DNA from: Mediterraneibacter gnavus ATCC 29149
GTDB lineage: Bacteria; Bacillota; Clostridia; Lachnospirales; Lachnospiraceae
Reading direction: 5' to 3'
Assembly (NCBI RefSeq): GCF_008121495.1
Contig: NZ_CP043051.1
Coordinates: 496,001 to 560,000 of the forward strand
DNA length: 64,000 bases
Every line of letters starts with the position of its first letter. Positions within the stretch are counted from its first letter, which is position 1. The position numbers were made by a program, and so were the translations under genes. The notes under the pieces are model-generated. The model made no database searches. It saw nothing but the letters and a program-made list of their open reading frames with translations, and had not been told where the DNA came from. Below are positions 49,817-58,610 of the stretch, in pieces.

Positions 49817-51550
49817 CTATTTTTGTTTCCACACACAATATGCCTCAAACGCAGATGGAATCGAATACTTTTCCTTTAATACTTCTTCTTTTGCAAAAAT
49901 CATTTCCTTGCTGCAGTTTTTCTCCAGCTCATCCACCTGGATCTCATACCCTTTCATTTGCCATTCTACATGACTGAAAATATGCTTCGCAGCCGGAAGT
50001 TTTTTGATACGGATCGGAGAAAGCCCGATGGACTTGCTGTACTCGATCACTTCTTGTTGACTCAGCCAGCCTTCCAGATTCGGCAGTTCGTATAATCCCG
50101 CGAGAAGTCCTTTGTCCGGACGTTTCTGAATTGCCAGAGTATCACTGTCATGAAATACAAGTACCGTCCTCTTTTCGATTTTTCTTCCCTTTGCTTTTGT
50201 TTTGACCGGAAGCTCCATTGCGATTCCTTCTTTTCTGGCACGGCAGATCTCTGCTGCCGGACAGATCTCGCACTTTGGCTCTCCGTTTGGCACACATACG
50301 ATCGCACCAAGCTCGATCAATCCCTGATTAAAGTCTCCCGGACAATCTTTTGGAATCACTTCCTCCAGTGCCGTCTCTATCGCCGTACGGACTTTGGCTT
50401 TCATAATATCTTCTCTGCTTGCCAGAATCCGGGACACCACACGCAGCACATTTCCATCCACCGCCGGTTTTGGTATTCCAAACGCAAAAGATCCGATAGC
50501 TCCCGCCGTATAATTTCCAATTCCTGTCAGTGCATGGATTTCTTCATATGATTCCGGAAACTGACCGCCATACTGCTCAACCATCTGGATCGCAGCTTTC
50601 TGCATATTGCGGACCCGGTTGTAATATCCAAGCCCTTCCCACAGCTTCATCAGCCGGTCCTCTTTTGCATTGGCCAGATCCGTGATCGTCGGAAGTTCCT
50701 TTAAAAACCGGTCATAGTACGGCTTCACTGCTTCCACCCTAGTCTGCTGCAGCATAATCTCAGACACCCACACTCGGTACGGCGTCACATCATGCCTCCA
50801 CGGCAGATCCCGCTTATTTTCACGATACCAGGCTACAATCGGATCTACGGTTTCCCACAAAATCGGTTTCTCTAATACAACCGGAACTTCTTCATCGATT
50901 TTGATCGAATCTTCTGTCACCTGACAGTCATACGCCAGAATCTTTACCCCTGCTGCTTTTGCTTTTTTCAGTACTTCACCAAATTCCGGCTGTGTATCCA
51001 TATTCGGTGTAAAATAGCGGACGCCTTTCATCTGGATCACCAGAAATACATAAGCATCGTATCCTTCCTTTTTTGCACGGATCAGTTCTTCCATATGCTT
51101 TACTGCCCGCTCACTCGGCGCATCCGGAAAACGCACAACACCATCCTCTTCCAGGGTCACTCCCTTGACCTCGATAAACGCTTTCTTTTCTCCCGACTCC
51201 ACATAAAAATCAAATCGGGAGTTGCCGTATGTTGTCTCCGGGCGAACCGTCACCGGTTCAAGAAACAAATTGCCTGCACGCAGCCATTCTTCCACGACTT
51301 TGTTTGGAATCTGGGAATCCATATTGATCAGACGATTTCCTTTTCTCACCCCGATCAGATCCCATTTTGTCTTTCGCTCCGGGTTGTCACTCTCCTGCAC
51401 AAAAATCTCTGCTTCGGGCACAAGAAGTTCCGCGCACCTGCCTGTATTCTTCACGTGGATCGTCTCTTGTTTTCCTGCAATCCTGGCATACGCAATAAAA
51501 CGGTTCGGCCGTTCCAGAAATGTCGCCCGCTCTATTCTCTCATATTTCAT
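49817..51550 (-). CDS. fusion of SfsA nuclease and adenine glycosylase MutY
   Basis: The 577-residue protein joins two normally separate enzymes. Residues about 1-232 form SfsA (start MKYERIERATFLERPNRFIA, with TTYGNSRFDFYVE and AFIEVKGVTLE), a DNA-binding protein reported to act as a nuclease. Residues about 235-577 form MutY, which removes adenine opposite 8-oxoguanine. It has LQQTRVEAV with the catalytic Glu before it, the HhH region ALTGIGNYTAGAIGSFA, PAVDGNVLRV with catalytic Asp, a four-Cys cluster (C-x7-C-x2-C-x5-C) and a C-terminal NUDIX-like 8-oxoG domain. ATG 51550 fits the SfsA start. The gene begins two bases after the GTPase gene. Confidence 0.93.
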   Translation of the reverse strand: MKYERIERATFLERPNRFIAYARIAGKQETIHVKNTGRCAELLVPEAEIFVQESDNPERKTKWDLIGVRKGNRLINMDSQIPNKVVEEWLRAGNLFLEPVTVRPETTYGNSRFDFYVESGEKKAFIEVKGVTLEEDGVVRFPDAPSERAVKHMEELIRAKKEGYDAYVFLVIQMKGVRYFTPNMDTQPEFGEVLKKAKAAGVKILAYDCQVTEDSIKIDEEVPVVLEKPILWETVDPIVAWYRENKRDLPWRHDVTPYRVWVSEIMLQQTRVEAVKPYYDRFLKELPTITDLANAKEDRLMKLWEGLGYYNRVRNMQKAAIQMVEQYGGQFPESYEEIHALTGIGNYTAGAIGSFAFGIPKPAVDGNVLRVVSRILASREDIMKAKVRTAIETALEEVIPKDCPGDFNQGLIELGAIVCVPNGEPKCEICPAAEICRARKEGIAMELPVKTKAKGRKIEKRTVLVFHDSDTLAIQKRPDKGLLAGLYELPNLEGWLSQQEVIEYSKSIGLSPIRIKKLPAAKHIFSHVEWQMKGYEIQVDELEKNCSKEMIFAKEEVLKEKYSIPSAFEAYCVWKQK

Positions 51551-51552
51551 AA

Positions 51553-54255
51553 TCATCTTTCTCCTGTTTTGCCGGGCATCTCTCCCAGCCTGACTTTTTC
51601 AAGCTGCCTTGCGTCTTCCTTTGTCAGATAATCAAACAGATAGTTTCTGTCATTTTCTGCTTTTCCAAGATGTTCTCTTCGAATTTCCAAAAGCGCAAGC
51701 TCCACTTCCTCTTTCAATCCCAAAGCAGACATACGCGCTGCGCCGTGCCCCAGAATGATCACCTGTTCCAGCGCATCTGATGTAGCAACTGTCACATGAT
51801 GATTTCTTCCGATCCTGCGGACTGTCTTTTCAATATACTGATCCGCAGTCTCGGCCTCTTTTGTATATACCACATGAATGTTGTGATATTTCATCACAGA
51901 TCCCGGACCGCCTTCTACCTTGTAGGCATCAAAAACCAGGATCAATGTACATTTTTTATATCCCTGATAATTACACAGCACGTCCATCAGCTTGTCTCGG
52001 GCACTTTTCAAATCTGACTTTGCCAGCTCTTTTAACTCTTCCCATGCAAAAATAATATTGTATCCATCTACAAGGAGATATTCTTCCTTTTTTTCTTCTT
52101 TGCGTGATGTCCACTTATCATCCGCTGCCGGCTGTGCTTTTGCCCTTACCATTACGGGTGTCCGGTTCTTTTTCACCGGATCCGGTGTTCTTGCGTAAAT
52201 CGCATCCAGTTCTTCCCGGGTCAGTTCGATCTGGGAAGAAGTACTGCGTGTCTGACGCACCACCGGGCGCTTCTTCTCTTCGGAAACCTCATTGCTCTCC
52301 AGCGTGTTTTCCAGATGCATATACGCTTCCACTTCATCCCAGTTCACTACAAATCCGGCTCCATGCGCGCAGAACACCGAGCCTGTCGGATTTTCCAGAT
52401 CTGCCTCAGGGTCATATCCGATTTCTTCCACGATAGGCTCCTGATCCGGACATTTTTCATAGCCTTTTAACCGACAGGACATCCGTCCTCTCCCTCCGGT
52501 ATACGAAGTGAGCTCTGTCTGATATCCGCGCATCTGAGACACCGGGGCACACCCTTTTAAAATGGAGATTTCCCCGTCTGCGACAGGCGGCTCAAATGTC
52601 CCGCTTCTTTTCTGGATATCCATCATAGCCCGTCCCACGTGCTCTGGAAGGAGCTCCATCTCGAACTCATAATACGGCTCCAGAAGGACACTCTTTGCTT
52701 TTCTAAGCCCCTGACGCACTGCACGATAGGTCGCCTGTCTGAAATCTCCGCCTTCTGTATGTTTCTGATGAGCACGACCGGATACCAGTGTAATCTTCAT
52801 ATCTGTGACCGCCGATCCGGTCAGTACCCCTTTATGCTCTTTTTCTTCCAGATGAGTAAGAATCAGACGCTGCCAGTTGCGGGTGAGAATATCTTCACTG
52901 CAGTCTGTAAAAAACTGCAAACCGCTCCCACGCTCTCCCGGCTCCAGTAAAAGATGTACCTCCGCATAATGACGCAGAGGTTCAAAGTGTCCGACCCCTT
53001 CGACAGGATCCTCAATCGTCTCTTTATAGACCACTTTCCCTGTTCCAAATTCCACACGTACTTTAAACCGATCCCAGATAATGCTTTTCAGAATTTCGAT
53101 CTGCACTTCTCCCATCAGCTGCGCATGGATCTCACAAAGCCGCTCTTCCCATACAATATGAAGCTCGGGCTCTTCCTCTTCCAGCTCTTTTAGATTGAGA
53201 AGCATCTTGTGTATATCACAATCCGGCGGCAATTCAATCCGATAATTCAGGACCGGTTCTAAAATCGGCATATCAGACTCCGACTCTGCTCCCAGCCCCT
53301 GTCCCGGATACGTATCAGAAAGCCCGGTAACTGCACAGACTTCCCCTGCATGTACCTCTGAAAGCATCTCATATTTTGCACCGGAATAGCGGCGGATCTG
53401 ATTGATCTTCTCCTCCGTATCCGTGATGATCTCCCTGACCTTTATACTTCCTCCTGTCACTTTTAAATATGTCAGTCTGTTCCCCTGCTCATCCCGTCCA
53501 ATCTTGTATACTTTCGCACCAAATTTTGCGGGATACTGTCTCTCCTCGGTCAAACTCTCAAGCGCATCCAACAGTTCTTCCACACCTTCTGTGTGCAGTG
53601 CTGAGCCAAAATAACACGGAAATACCCGTCTCTGACTGATCAAATCTGCTACCTGCTCTCTCGGAAGTTCTCCGTTCTCCAGATACTGCTCCAGCAGCCC
53701 TTCATCACACATGGCTAGCTGCTCTGCTGCCTCTTCACTGCTTTCACTTCCAAACACTTTTTCAAAATCAATACAGTGATCTCCAAATCGCTTTTTCAAT
53801 TCTGCCAGAACGCGTTCTCTGTCTGTTCCCGCCTGGTCCATCTTATTCACAAAAAGAAACACCGGGATCTTGTACTGTCCAAGAAGTCTCCACAGTGTCT
53901 CTGTATGTCCCTGTACTCCGTCTGCACCACTGATCACAAGCACTGCATAATCCAGAACCTGCAGTGTCCGCTCCATCTCCGCAGAGAAATCCACATGCCC
54001 CGGTGTATCCAGCAGAGTTATCCCCATATCCTTCCAGGAAAGCACTGCCTGTTTTGAAAAAATAGTGATTCCTCTGGAACGTTCCAGATCATAGGTATCC
54101 AGAAATGCGTCCTTATGATCCACCCGTCCCATTTTCCGGATACTTCCGCTTATATAGAGCATACTTTCCGACAGTGTCGTCTTTCCTGCGTCTACATGAG
54201 CGAGGATGCCAAGACAGATATGTTTTTTTACTTTTTCAGACTCTTTTGAGCTCAT
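51553..54255 (-). CDS. Tet(M)/EF-G-like ribosome GTPase fused to a YacP/Rae1-type NYN ribonuclease
   Basis: The 900-residue protein has residues about 1-650 like ribosomal protection proteins and EF-G. The GTPase motifs are AHVDAGKTT (19-27), RGITIF, LDTPGH and VNKMD, followed by EF-G-like domains 2 to 5. After a polar linker (about 650-720) comes a NYN/PIN-like domain (about 724-870): LLVDGYNIIFAW, VFDAYKV, ETADQYIEK and VATSDALEQ match B. subtilis YacP/Rae1, an endonuclease that cuts mRNA in the ribosomal A site. The expected acidic active-site residues are present. The fusion would bring an A-site nuclease to ribosomes by means of a translocase-like GTPase. Tetracycline resistance itself is not shown. 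Confidence 0.9.
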   Translation of the reverse strand: MSSKESEKVKKHICLGILAHVDAGKTTLSESMLYISGSIRKMGRVDHKDAFLDTYDLERSRGITIFSKQAVLSWKDMGITLLDTPGHVDFSAEMERTLQVLDYAVLVISGADGVQGHTETLWRLLGQYKIPVFLFVNKMDQAGTDRERVLAELKKRFGDHCIDFEKVFGSESSEEAAEQLAMCDEGLLEQYLENGELPREQVADLISQRRVFPCYFGSALHTEGVEELLDALESLTEERQYPAKFGAKVYKIGRDEQGNRLTYLKVTGGSIKVREIITDTEEKINQIRRYSGAKYEMLSEVHAGEVCAVTGLSDTYPGQGLGAESESDMPILEPVLNYRIELPPDCDIHKMLLNLKELEEEEPELHIVWEERLCEIHAQLMGEVQIEILKSIIWDRFKVRVEFGTGKVVYKETIEDPVEGVGHFEPLRHYAEVHLLLEPGERGSGLQFFTDCSEDILTRNWQRLILTHLEEKEHKGVLTGSAVTDMKITLVSGRAHQKHTEGGDFRQATYRAVRQGLRKAKSVLLEPYYEFEMELLPEHVGRAMMDIQKRSGTFEPPVADGEISILKGCAPVSQMRGYQTELTSYTGGRGRMSCRLKGYEKCPDQEPIVEEIGYDPEADLENPTGSVFCAHGAGFVVNWDEVEAYMHLENTLESNEVSEEKKRPVVRQTRSTSSQIELTREELDAIYARTPDPVKKNRTPVMVRAKAQPAADDKWTSRKEEKKEEYLLVDGYNIIFAWEELKELAKSDLKSARDKLMDVLCNYQGYKKCTLILVFDAYKVEGGPGSVMKYHNIHVVYTKEAETADQYIEKTVRRIGRNHHVTVATSDALEQVIILGHGAARMSALGLKEEVELALLEIRREHLGKAENDRNYLFDYLTKEDARQLEKVRLGEMPGKTGER

Positions 54256-54260
54256 GAAAA

Positions 54261-54311
54261 CGCCTCCTCTTGTGATTACATTGATGTTGTATTATATCAC
54301 AAAAGGAGGCG
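54261..54311 (-). promoter_or_regulatory. inverted repeat with extended -10 and Shine-Dalgarno of the GTPase-nuclease gene
   Basis: On the minus strand CGCCTCCTTTTGTGAT (54296-54311) pairs with ATCACAAGAGGAGGCG (54261-54276), one position wobbling. The second arm holds the ribosome binding site AGGAGG five bases before ATG. An extended -10, TGATATAAT (TATAAT at 54291-54296), lies between the arms. It could be an operator, an intrinsic terminator of the upstream amino acid operon, or, on readthrough RNA, a hairpin that hides the binding site. Confidence 0.7.
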
Positions 54312-54342
54312 ATAGTCGAGATACGTTCTCGTTTTCACTCTT

Positions 54343-55086
54343 CTATAAAATTTTTGACAAAAATTCTTTCAGTCTCGGATCCTTCGGATGCTCAAAGAAC
54401 TCCTTCGGATTTCCTTCTTCTTTGATCTGCCCTTCATCCACAAACACAACTCTTGTGGCAACTTCTTTTGCAAATCCCATTTCGTGTGTTACCACAACCA
54501 TAGTCATTCCGTCTCTTGCAAGCTGTTTCATTAGCTCCAGAACTTCTCCTACCATCTCCGGATCCAGCGCAGAAGTCGGCTCATCGAACAACATCACATC
54601 CGGATTCATTGCCAGAGACCGCACGATCGCAATACGCTGTTTCTGTCCACCGGAAAGCTGATCCGGATATGCATCTGCCTTGTCTGCAAGTCCAACCCTC
54701 TGCAGCAGTTCTTTTGCTTTTTTCTCTGCCTCTTCTTTCGACATCTTTTTCAATGTCACAGGTGCAAGCATGATATTTTCCAGGATCGTCTTATGTGGAA
54801 ACAGATGGAAATGCTGGAACACCATTCCGATCTTCTGACGATGAACATCAATATCGGTCTTTGGGTCTGTAATATCCGTCCCTTCAAATAAAACAGTTCC
54901 TCCTGTTGGAACCTCCAACAGATTCAGAGACCGCAAAAATGTAGATTTTCCTGATCCAGACGGTCCGATCACAACAACGACCTCTCCTTTTTTGATCTCT
55001 GTAGAAATCCCACGCAGTACTTCCAACTTTCCAAATGCCTTTTTCAGATCCTGAACCTGGATCAATACTTCGTTCTTATCGTTCAT
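54343..55086 (-). CDS. polar amino acid ABC transporter ATPase (GlnQ type)
   Basis: The 247-residue ATPase has Walker [13 protein letters not shown]-loop [12 protein letters not shown], signature [15 protein letters not shown], Walker [15 protein letters not shown] and H-loop [12 protein letters not shown], a typical GlnQ-class sequence. It overlaps the permease gene by 11 bases. With the permease and binding protein it forms a complete importer for a polar amino acid such as glutamine or cystine. Confidence 0.94.
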   Translation of the reverse strand: MNDKNEVLIQVQDLKKAFGKLEVLRGISTEIKKGEVVVVIGPSGSGKSTFLRSLNLLEVPTGGTVLFEGTDITDPKTDIDVHRQKIGMVFQHFHLFPHKTILENIMLAPVTLKKMSKEEAEKKAKELLQRVGLADKADAYPDQLSGGQKQRIAIVRSLAMNPDVMLFDEPTSALDPEMVGEVLELMKQLARDGMTMVVVTHEMGFAKEVATRVVFVDEGQIKEEGNPKEFFEHPKDPRLKEFLSKIL

Positions 55087-55762
55087 TTGTGCGCAGTCTC
55101 CTTTCCAGTTTGTTCATAAAGAATGTAAGCAGCATCACCAGTGCCAGATAGATCACTGCCGCTGTGATTAATGGAATAAATGCCTCAAATGTACGGCTCT
55201 GAATTACCATTGCCGCCTTTGTCAGATCCTGTTCTCCAATATATCCGATGATCGCAGTCTCTTTGATCAGCACGATCATCTCATTGACCAACGCCGGGAG
55301 TACATTTTTAAATGCCTGCGGCATAATGATCAGACGCATCGTCTGTCCATAGCTGAGCCCAAGACTTCTTCCAGCCTCTGTCTGTCCTTCCGGAATCGCC
55401 ATAATACCGGACCGCACGATCTCAGCTACATAGGCTCCGGAGTTGATACCAAATGCCAGCCCTCCGATAACGATGGAATTCAGGGAAGAAGCCCCGAACA
55501 CAACGAGATACATGAACAATACCTGGATCATGCTCGGTGTTCCCCTGATAATGGTCAGATACACTTTACAGATTGCATTTAAAATTTTGAATTTTCCGGT
55601 CTTATCATGCAGAGAACGAATGATCGCCACAGTAAAACCAATGATCACACCTACTAAAAGTGCAAACAATGTTACAAGGATCGTAACTTTCAGACCGTTT
55701 ACCAGCAAAAGCCACCGGTCATCTTCAATAAAGTTCTGATATAACTTTTCTGAAAAGCTCAT
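55076..55762 (-). CDS. amino acid ABC transporter permease
   Basis: The 228-residue HisM/GlnP-family permease has five membrane helices and the EAA loop in [32 protein letters not shown], which contacts the ATPase. A hairpin at 55800-55835 separates it from the binding protein gene, as is common for lowering permease levels relative to the binding protein. Confidence 0.93.
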   Translation of the reverse strand: MSFSEKLYQNFIEDDRWLLLVNGLKVTILVTLFALLVGVIIGFTVAIIRSLHDKTGKFKILNAICKVYLTIIRGTPSMIQVLFMYLVVFGASSLNSIVIGGLAFGINSGAYVAEIVRSGIMAIPEGQTEAGRSLGLSYGQTMRLIIMPQAFKNVLPALVNEMIVLIKETAIIGYIGEQDLTKAAMVIQSRTFEAFIPLITAAVIYLALVMLLTFFMNKLERRLRTNER

Positions 55763-55799
55763 GTTTTTACCTCTCTTGTATGTTTCTTTAACAGTTCAA

Positions 55800-55835
55800 A
55801 ACAGGGCTGCCTGATTTTTGTCCCGCACCCCTGTT
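55800..55835 (-). terminator. attenuating hairpin between binding protein and permease genes
   Basis: AACAGGG pairs with CCCTGTT (55829-55835 and 55800-55806) across a 22-base loop; the minus strand continues TTGAACTG. Probably partial termination or a 3' end that protects the binding protein mRNA. Confidence 0.55.
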
Positions 55836-55860
55836 ATTGTATCTCATTACCATTCTGTGA

Positions 55861-56655
55861 TTATTTTCTTACGATCACTACCTGGCTTGCATTTGCATAT
55901 GTGTCTGTGAAATCTGCATTTTTCTGACGCTCTGCATCCACTGTCATGCCGGCTGCACCGAAATCTGCCTTTCCTGCTGCAATGGATGGAAGAATAGAAT
56001 CAAATTCCATATCCAGAATCTCCAGATCATATCCCATTTTATCACAGATCGCTCTGGAAAGATCCACATCGATTCCTACAATTCCGTCACCTTCATGATA
56101 CTCGTATGGTTCAAATTCTGCATTCGTAGCCATAACAAGTGTTCCCTTGGAGTGATCCACATCTGCCGGAGATTCATACTGATATTTTCCGGTGTCATCT
56201 CCAATATAGTTTCCGATGATCTTATCAACTGTACCGTCTTCTTTCAGTTCTTCAAGCGCTTTGTTCATCTCATCCAGCAATTCCGTGTTTCCTTTTTTCA
56301 CACACATTGCATATTCTTCTGTTTCAAAAACGCCGTCGATAATCTTCAGATCCTGATTCTTTTCTCCAAATTTTGCTGCCGGCTCAGAATCGATTACAAC
56401 ACAGTCGATCTTTCCGTTTTTCAGCGCCTGTATTGCAGTTGATCCTTTCGGATAACGCTTCATCTGAGAGTCTTTCTCTACCTGATCGGAGCTTAAGATA
56501 TCTCCTGTCGTTCCCTGCTGAACACCGATCGTCAGTGTCTTAAGATCTTCCGGTTTCTCAACATTCACTTCTTTTTTCTCTGAAGAACCACATCCTGCAA
56601 GCGAAACCATACATGCCGCTGCCAGAACGATTCCTGTCAACTTTTTCATTTTCAT
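55861..56655 (-). CDS. amino acid ABC transporter substrate-binding lipoprotein
   Basis: The 264-residue protein has a signal with lipobox SLAGC (Cys about residue 21) and the type 2 periplasmic binding fold. The segments LTIGVQQGTTGDILSS, YPKGSTAIQALKNGKIDCVVIDSEPA and LVMATNAEFEPYEYHEGD, then GIDVDLSRAI, belong to the polar amino acid group (SBP_bac_3). The order of the two lobes is slightly unusual: a binding-loop NAEFEPYE segment appears after residue 170. The start follows GGAGG by eight bases. Confidence 0.92.
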   Translation of the reverse strand: MKMKKLTGIVLAAACMVSLAGCGSSEKKEVNVEKPEDLKTLTIGVQQGTTGDILSSDQVEKDSQMKRYPKGSTAIQALKNGKIDCVVIDSEPAAKFGEKNQDLKIIDGVFETEEYAMCVKKGNTELLDEMNKALEELKEDGTVDKIIGNYIGDDTGKYQYESPADVDHSKGTLVMATNAEFEPYEYHEGDGIVGIDVDLSRAICDKMGYDLEILDMEFDSILPSIAAGKADFGAAGMTVDAERQKNADFTDTYANASQVVIVRK

Positions 56656-56801
56656 CTTTCATTCCTCCCAAAACAAAATACACATAGTCTGTATAATCAT
56701 TCATTTTATACATATATGATACCATGTTTTTACGAAATTGCAAGACTAATTATGCATAAATTATCATTTTTATACGTATATTTTTTGTATATAATTCATT
56801 T

Positions 56802-57629
56802 TTATGCAAGCAGTGCATGAATCCCGAAATACAGGAACACAATAATTCCAAGTACGATACGATAATATCCAAATGCCTTAAAATCATGATTCTGAATGTA
56901 TTTTAATAAAAACTTGATCGCCAGAATGGACACAACAAATGAAACAACACATCCAAGCAGAAGAAGCCCAAGCTCAGTCCCTGTAAAGTCAAATCCAAAG
57001 TGACGAAGTTTTACAAGGCTGGCACCTGCCATTGCCGGAATCGCCAGAAAGAATGTAAAATCCGCTGCTGCAGTTCTTGACACGCCCAGTGCCAGTGCTC
57101 CGATGATCGTTGCTCCTGAACGGGAAGTTCCCGGAATCATAGCAAGCATCTGGAATACTCCGATCCAGATCAGGACCGGAACTCCCATCTGGGAAATCTT
57201 GGTGATCTGAGGTTTCCTTCCTTTGTGTCTGTTCTCGATCACAATAAACAGAACACCGACTACGATCAGCATCGTAGCAACTACATAAGAATTATTAAAT
57301 TTTTCTTCAATAAAATCATTAAACAGGATTCCTACCACTCCTGCCGGTATGGAAGCGATCACTACTTTCACCCAGAGCTGCAGCGTCATTTTTTTCTGCT
57401 TTTCTGTCTTTTTCGGTGAAAACGGATTCAGCCGGTGAAAATAAATCACAACAACTGCCATGATCGCACCAAGCTGGATCACCACGTTAAACATATCCAG
57501 ATACGACTGGCTGAAATTCAGCTTCACAAATTCTTCTACCAGGATCAAATGTCCTGTACTGCTGATCGGGAGCCATTCTGTAATTCCTTCCACAATCCCC
57601 AGTATGATTACTTTTAATGCTTCTAACAT
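56802..57629 (-). CDS. uppP: undecaprenyl-diphosphatase UppP (BacA)
   Basis: The 275-residue membrane enzyme recycles undecaprenyl pyrophosphate to the monophosphate used for peptidoglycan and other polymers. It gives basal bacitracin tolerance. Conserved motifs: GIVEGITEWLPISSTGH at residues 10-26 (with the catalytic Glu pair) and PGTSRSGATI near 165-175. About eight membrane helices. It follows the HAD gene by 10 bases and is probably cotranscribed with it. Confidence 0.95.
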   Translation of the reverse strand: MLEALKVIILGIVEGITEWLPISSTGHLILVEEFVKLNFSQSYLDMFNVVIQLGAIMAVVVIYFHRLNPFSPKKTEKQKKMTLQLWVKVVIASIPAGVVGILFNDFIEEKFNNSYVVATMLIVVGVLFIVIENRHKGRKPQITKISQMGVPVLIWIGVFQMLAMIPGTSRSGATIIGALALGVSRTAAADFTFFLAIPAMAGASLVKLRHFGFDFTGTELGLLLLGCVVSFVVSILAIKFLLKYIQNHDFKAFGYYRIVLGIIVFLYFGIHALLA

Positions 57630-57639
57630 ATCTCTCCTC

Positions 57640-58467
57640 CTATCTCAAAGCAAACTTTTCGACTGCTTTTGCCACGCCTTCTTCCTCATTCGTATCCGTC
57701 ACATAATCTGCTACCGCTTTTACACTTTCCTCTGCATTGCCCATGGCAACTCCAAATCCCACGGCCTTTAACATTTCAAGATCATTGTCCCCGTCTCCGC
57801 ATGCCATAATCTCATCTCTGTCAATTCCAAGTCTGTGCCCAAGCTCAATCATTCCAATTCCCTTATCGATTCCCTGAGCATTAATCTCAATGTTATTTCC
57901 AAGCGATCCCGTCAATACCAGCCCCGGAATCTCTTCCAGCTCTTTTCTGGCACGCTCTATATCCTGCATATCCGCAAACATAAGCTGCAGTTTGTCTGCA
58001 TCGCGCTCTGCTTCGCCATACCATTTTACAATAGACGGAACTACAGTCCTGGTAGACCTTACATACTCCCACATATGCGGATTCTTGTGATAACGCCAAA
58101 TTTCCTGTAGCTGATTTTCCTGCGCATATACCTCCCGGTCAAAGTACGCCTCTTGTAATGTATCATACTTTTCTGTGATTTCCAACGCTTTCTTTCCTTT
58201 TTCATAAGGAACCGGATGCGAAAGAATCGTTTTTTCATGGATCAAATCGTAGATTCTCGCCCCATTGGTCGTCAGCGCATACTGCATTCCCTGTATCGCT
58301 CTTACCTGTCCTGGAATACCGGTAAGCGGCCGCCCGGTCGCTACCAGCACAATGATCCCCTGCGCGATGGCCTCCTCCAGTACACTCTTTGTATGATCAG
58401 TTACCTCTTTTTTTGAATTGAGCAAAGTCCCGTCCAAATCCAGTCCTATCATTTTTATCTTTTTCAT
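57640..58467 (-). CDS. Cof-type HAD-IIB phosphatase
   Basis: The 275-residue HAD-superfamily hydrolase has motif I GLDLDGTLLNSKK (Asp nucleophile), motif II VATGRP, Lys in the HAD-IIB cap/motif III region (QGIDKGIG), and motif IV ACGDGDNDLEMLKAVGFGVAMGNA. Substrates are sugar phosphates or nucleotides; not determinable here. AGGAG precedes the ATG. Confidence 0.92.
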   Translation of the reverse strand: MKKIKMIGLDLDGTLLNSKKEVTDHTKSVLEEAIAQGIIVLVATGRPLTGIPGQVRAIQGMQYALTTNGARIYDLIHEKTILSHPVPYEKGKKALEITEKYDTLQEAYFDREVYAQENQLQEIWRYHKNPHMWEYVRSTRTVVPSIVKWYGEAERDADKLQLMFADMQDIERARKELEEIPGLVLTGSLGNNIEINAQGIDKGIGMIELGHRLGIDRDEIMACGDGDNDLEMLKAVGFGVAMGNAEESVKAVADYVTDTNEEEGVAKAVEKFALR

Positions 58468-58544
58468 GAAGCCTACTCCTCATCTTTCTGTTACTGCTCA
58501 CAGTAACCTCTTTCTTAAAGTTTTGTAACTTATTTTATCAAAAT

Positions 58545-58573
58545 TTGCGTTATTTCGCAATTTATAGTATAAT
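58545..58573 (+). promoter_or_regulatory. promoter of the wall hydrolase gene
   Basis: TTGCGT (58545-58550), 17-bp spacer, TATAAT (58568-58573). The -35 box opens a small palindrome TTGCG-TTATTT-CGCAA. Confidence 0.75.
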
Positions 58574-58610
58574 AGCGAAACAGACTTTTTTATAGAAAGG
58601 AATTAAAGTT

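Noticed and set aside
51553-54255. Calling the GTPase a tetracycline resistance gene
   Set aside because: The N-terminal part resembles Tet(M) but the C-terminal nuclease and chromosomal context differ from known tet genes; resistance is not supported by the sequence alone.
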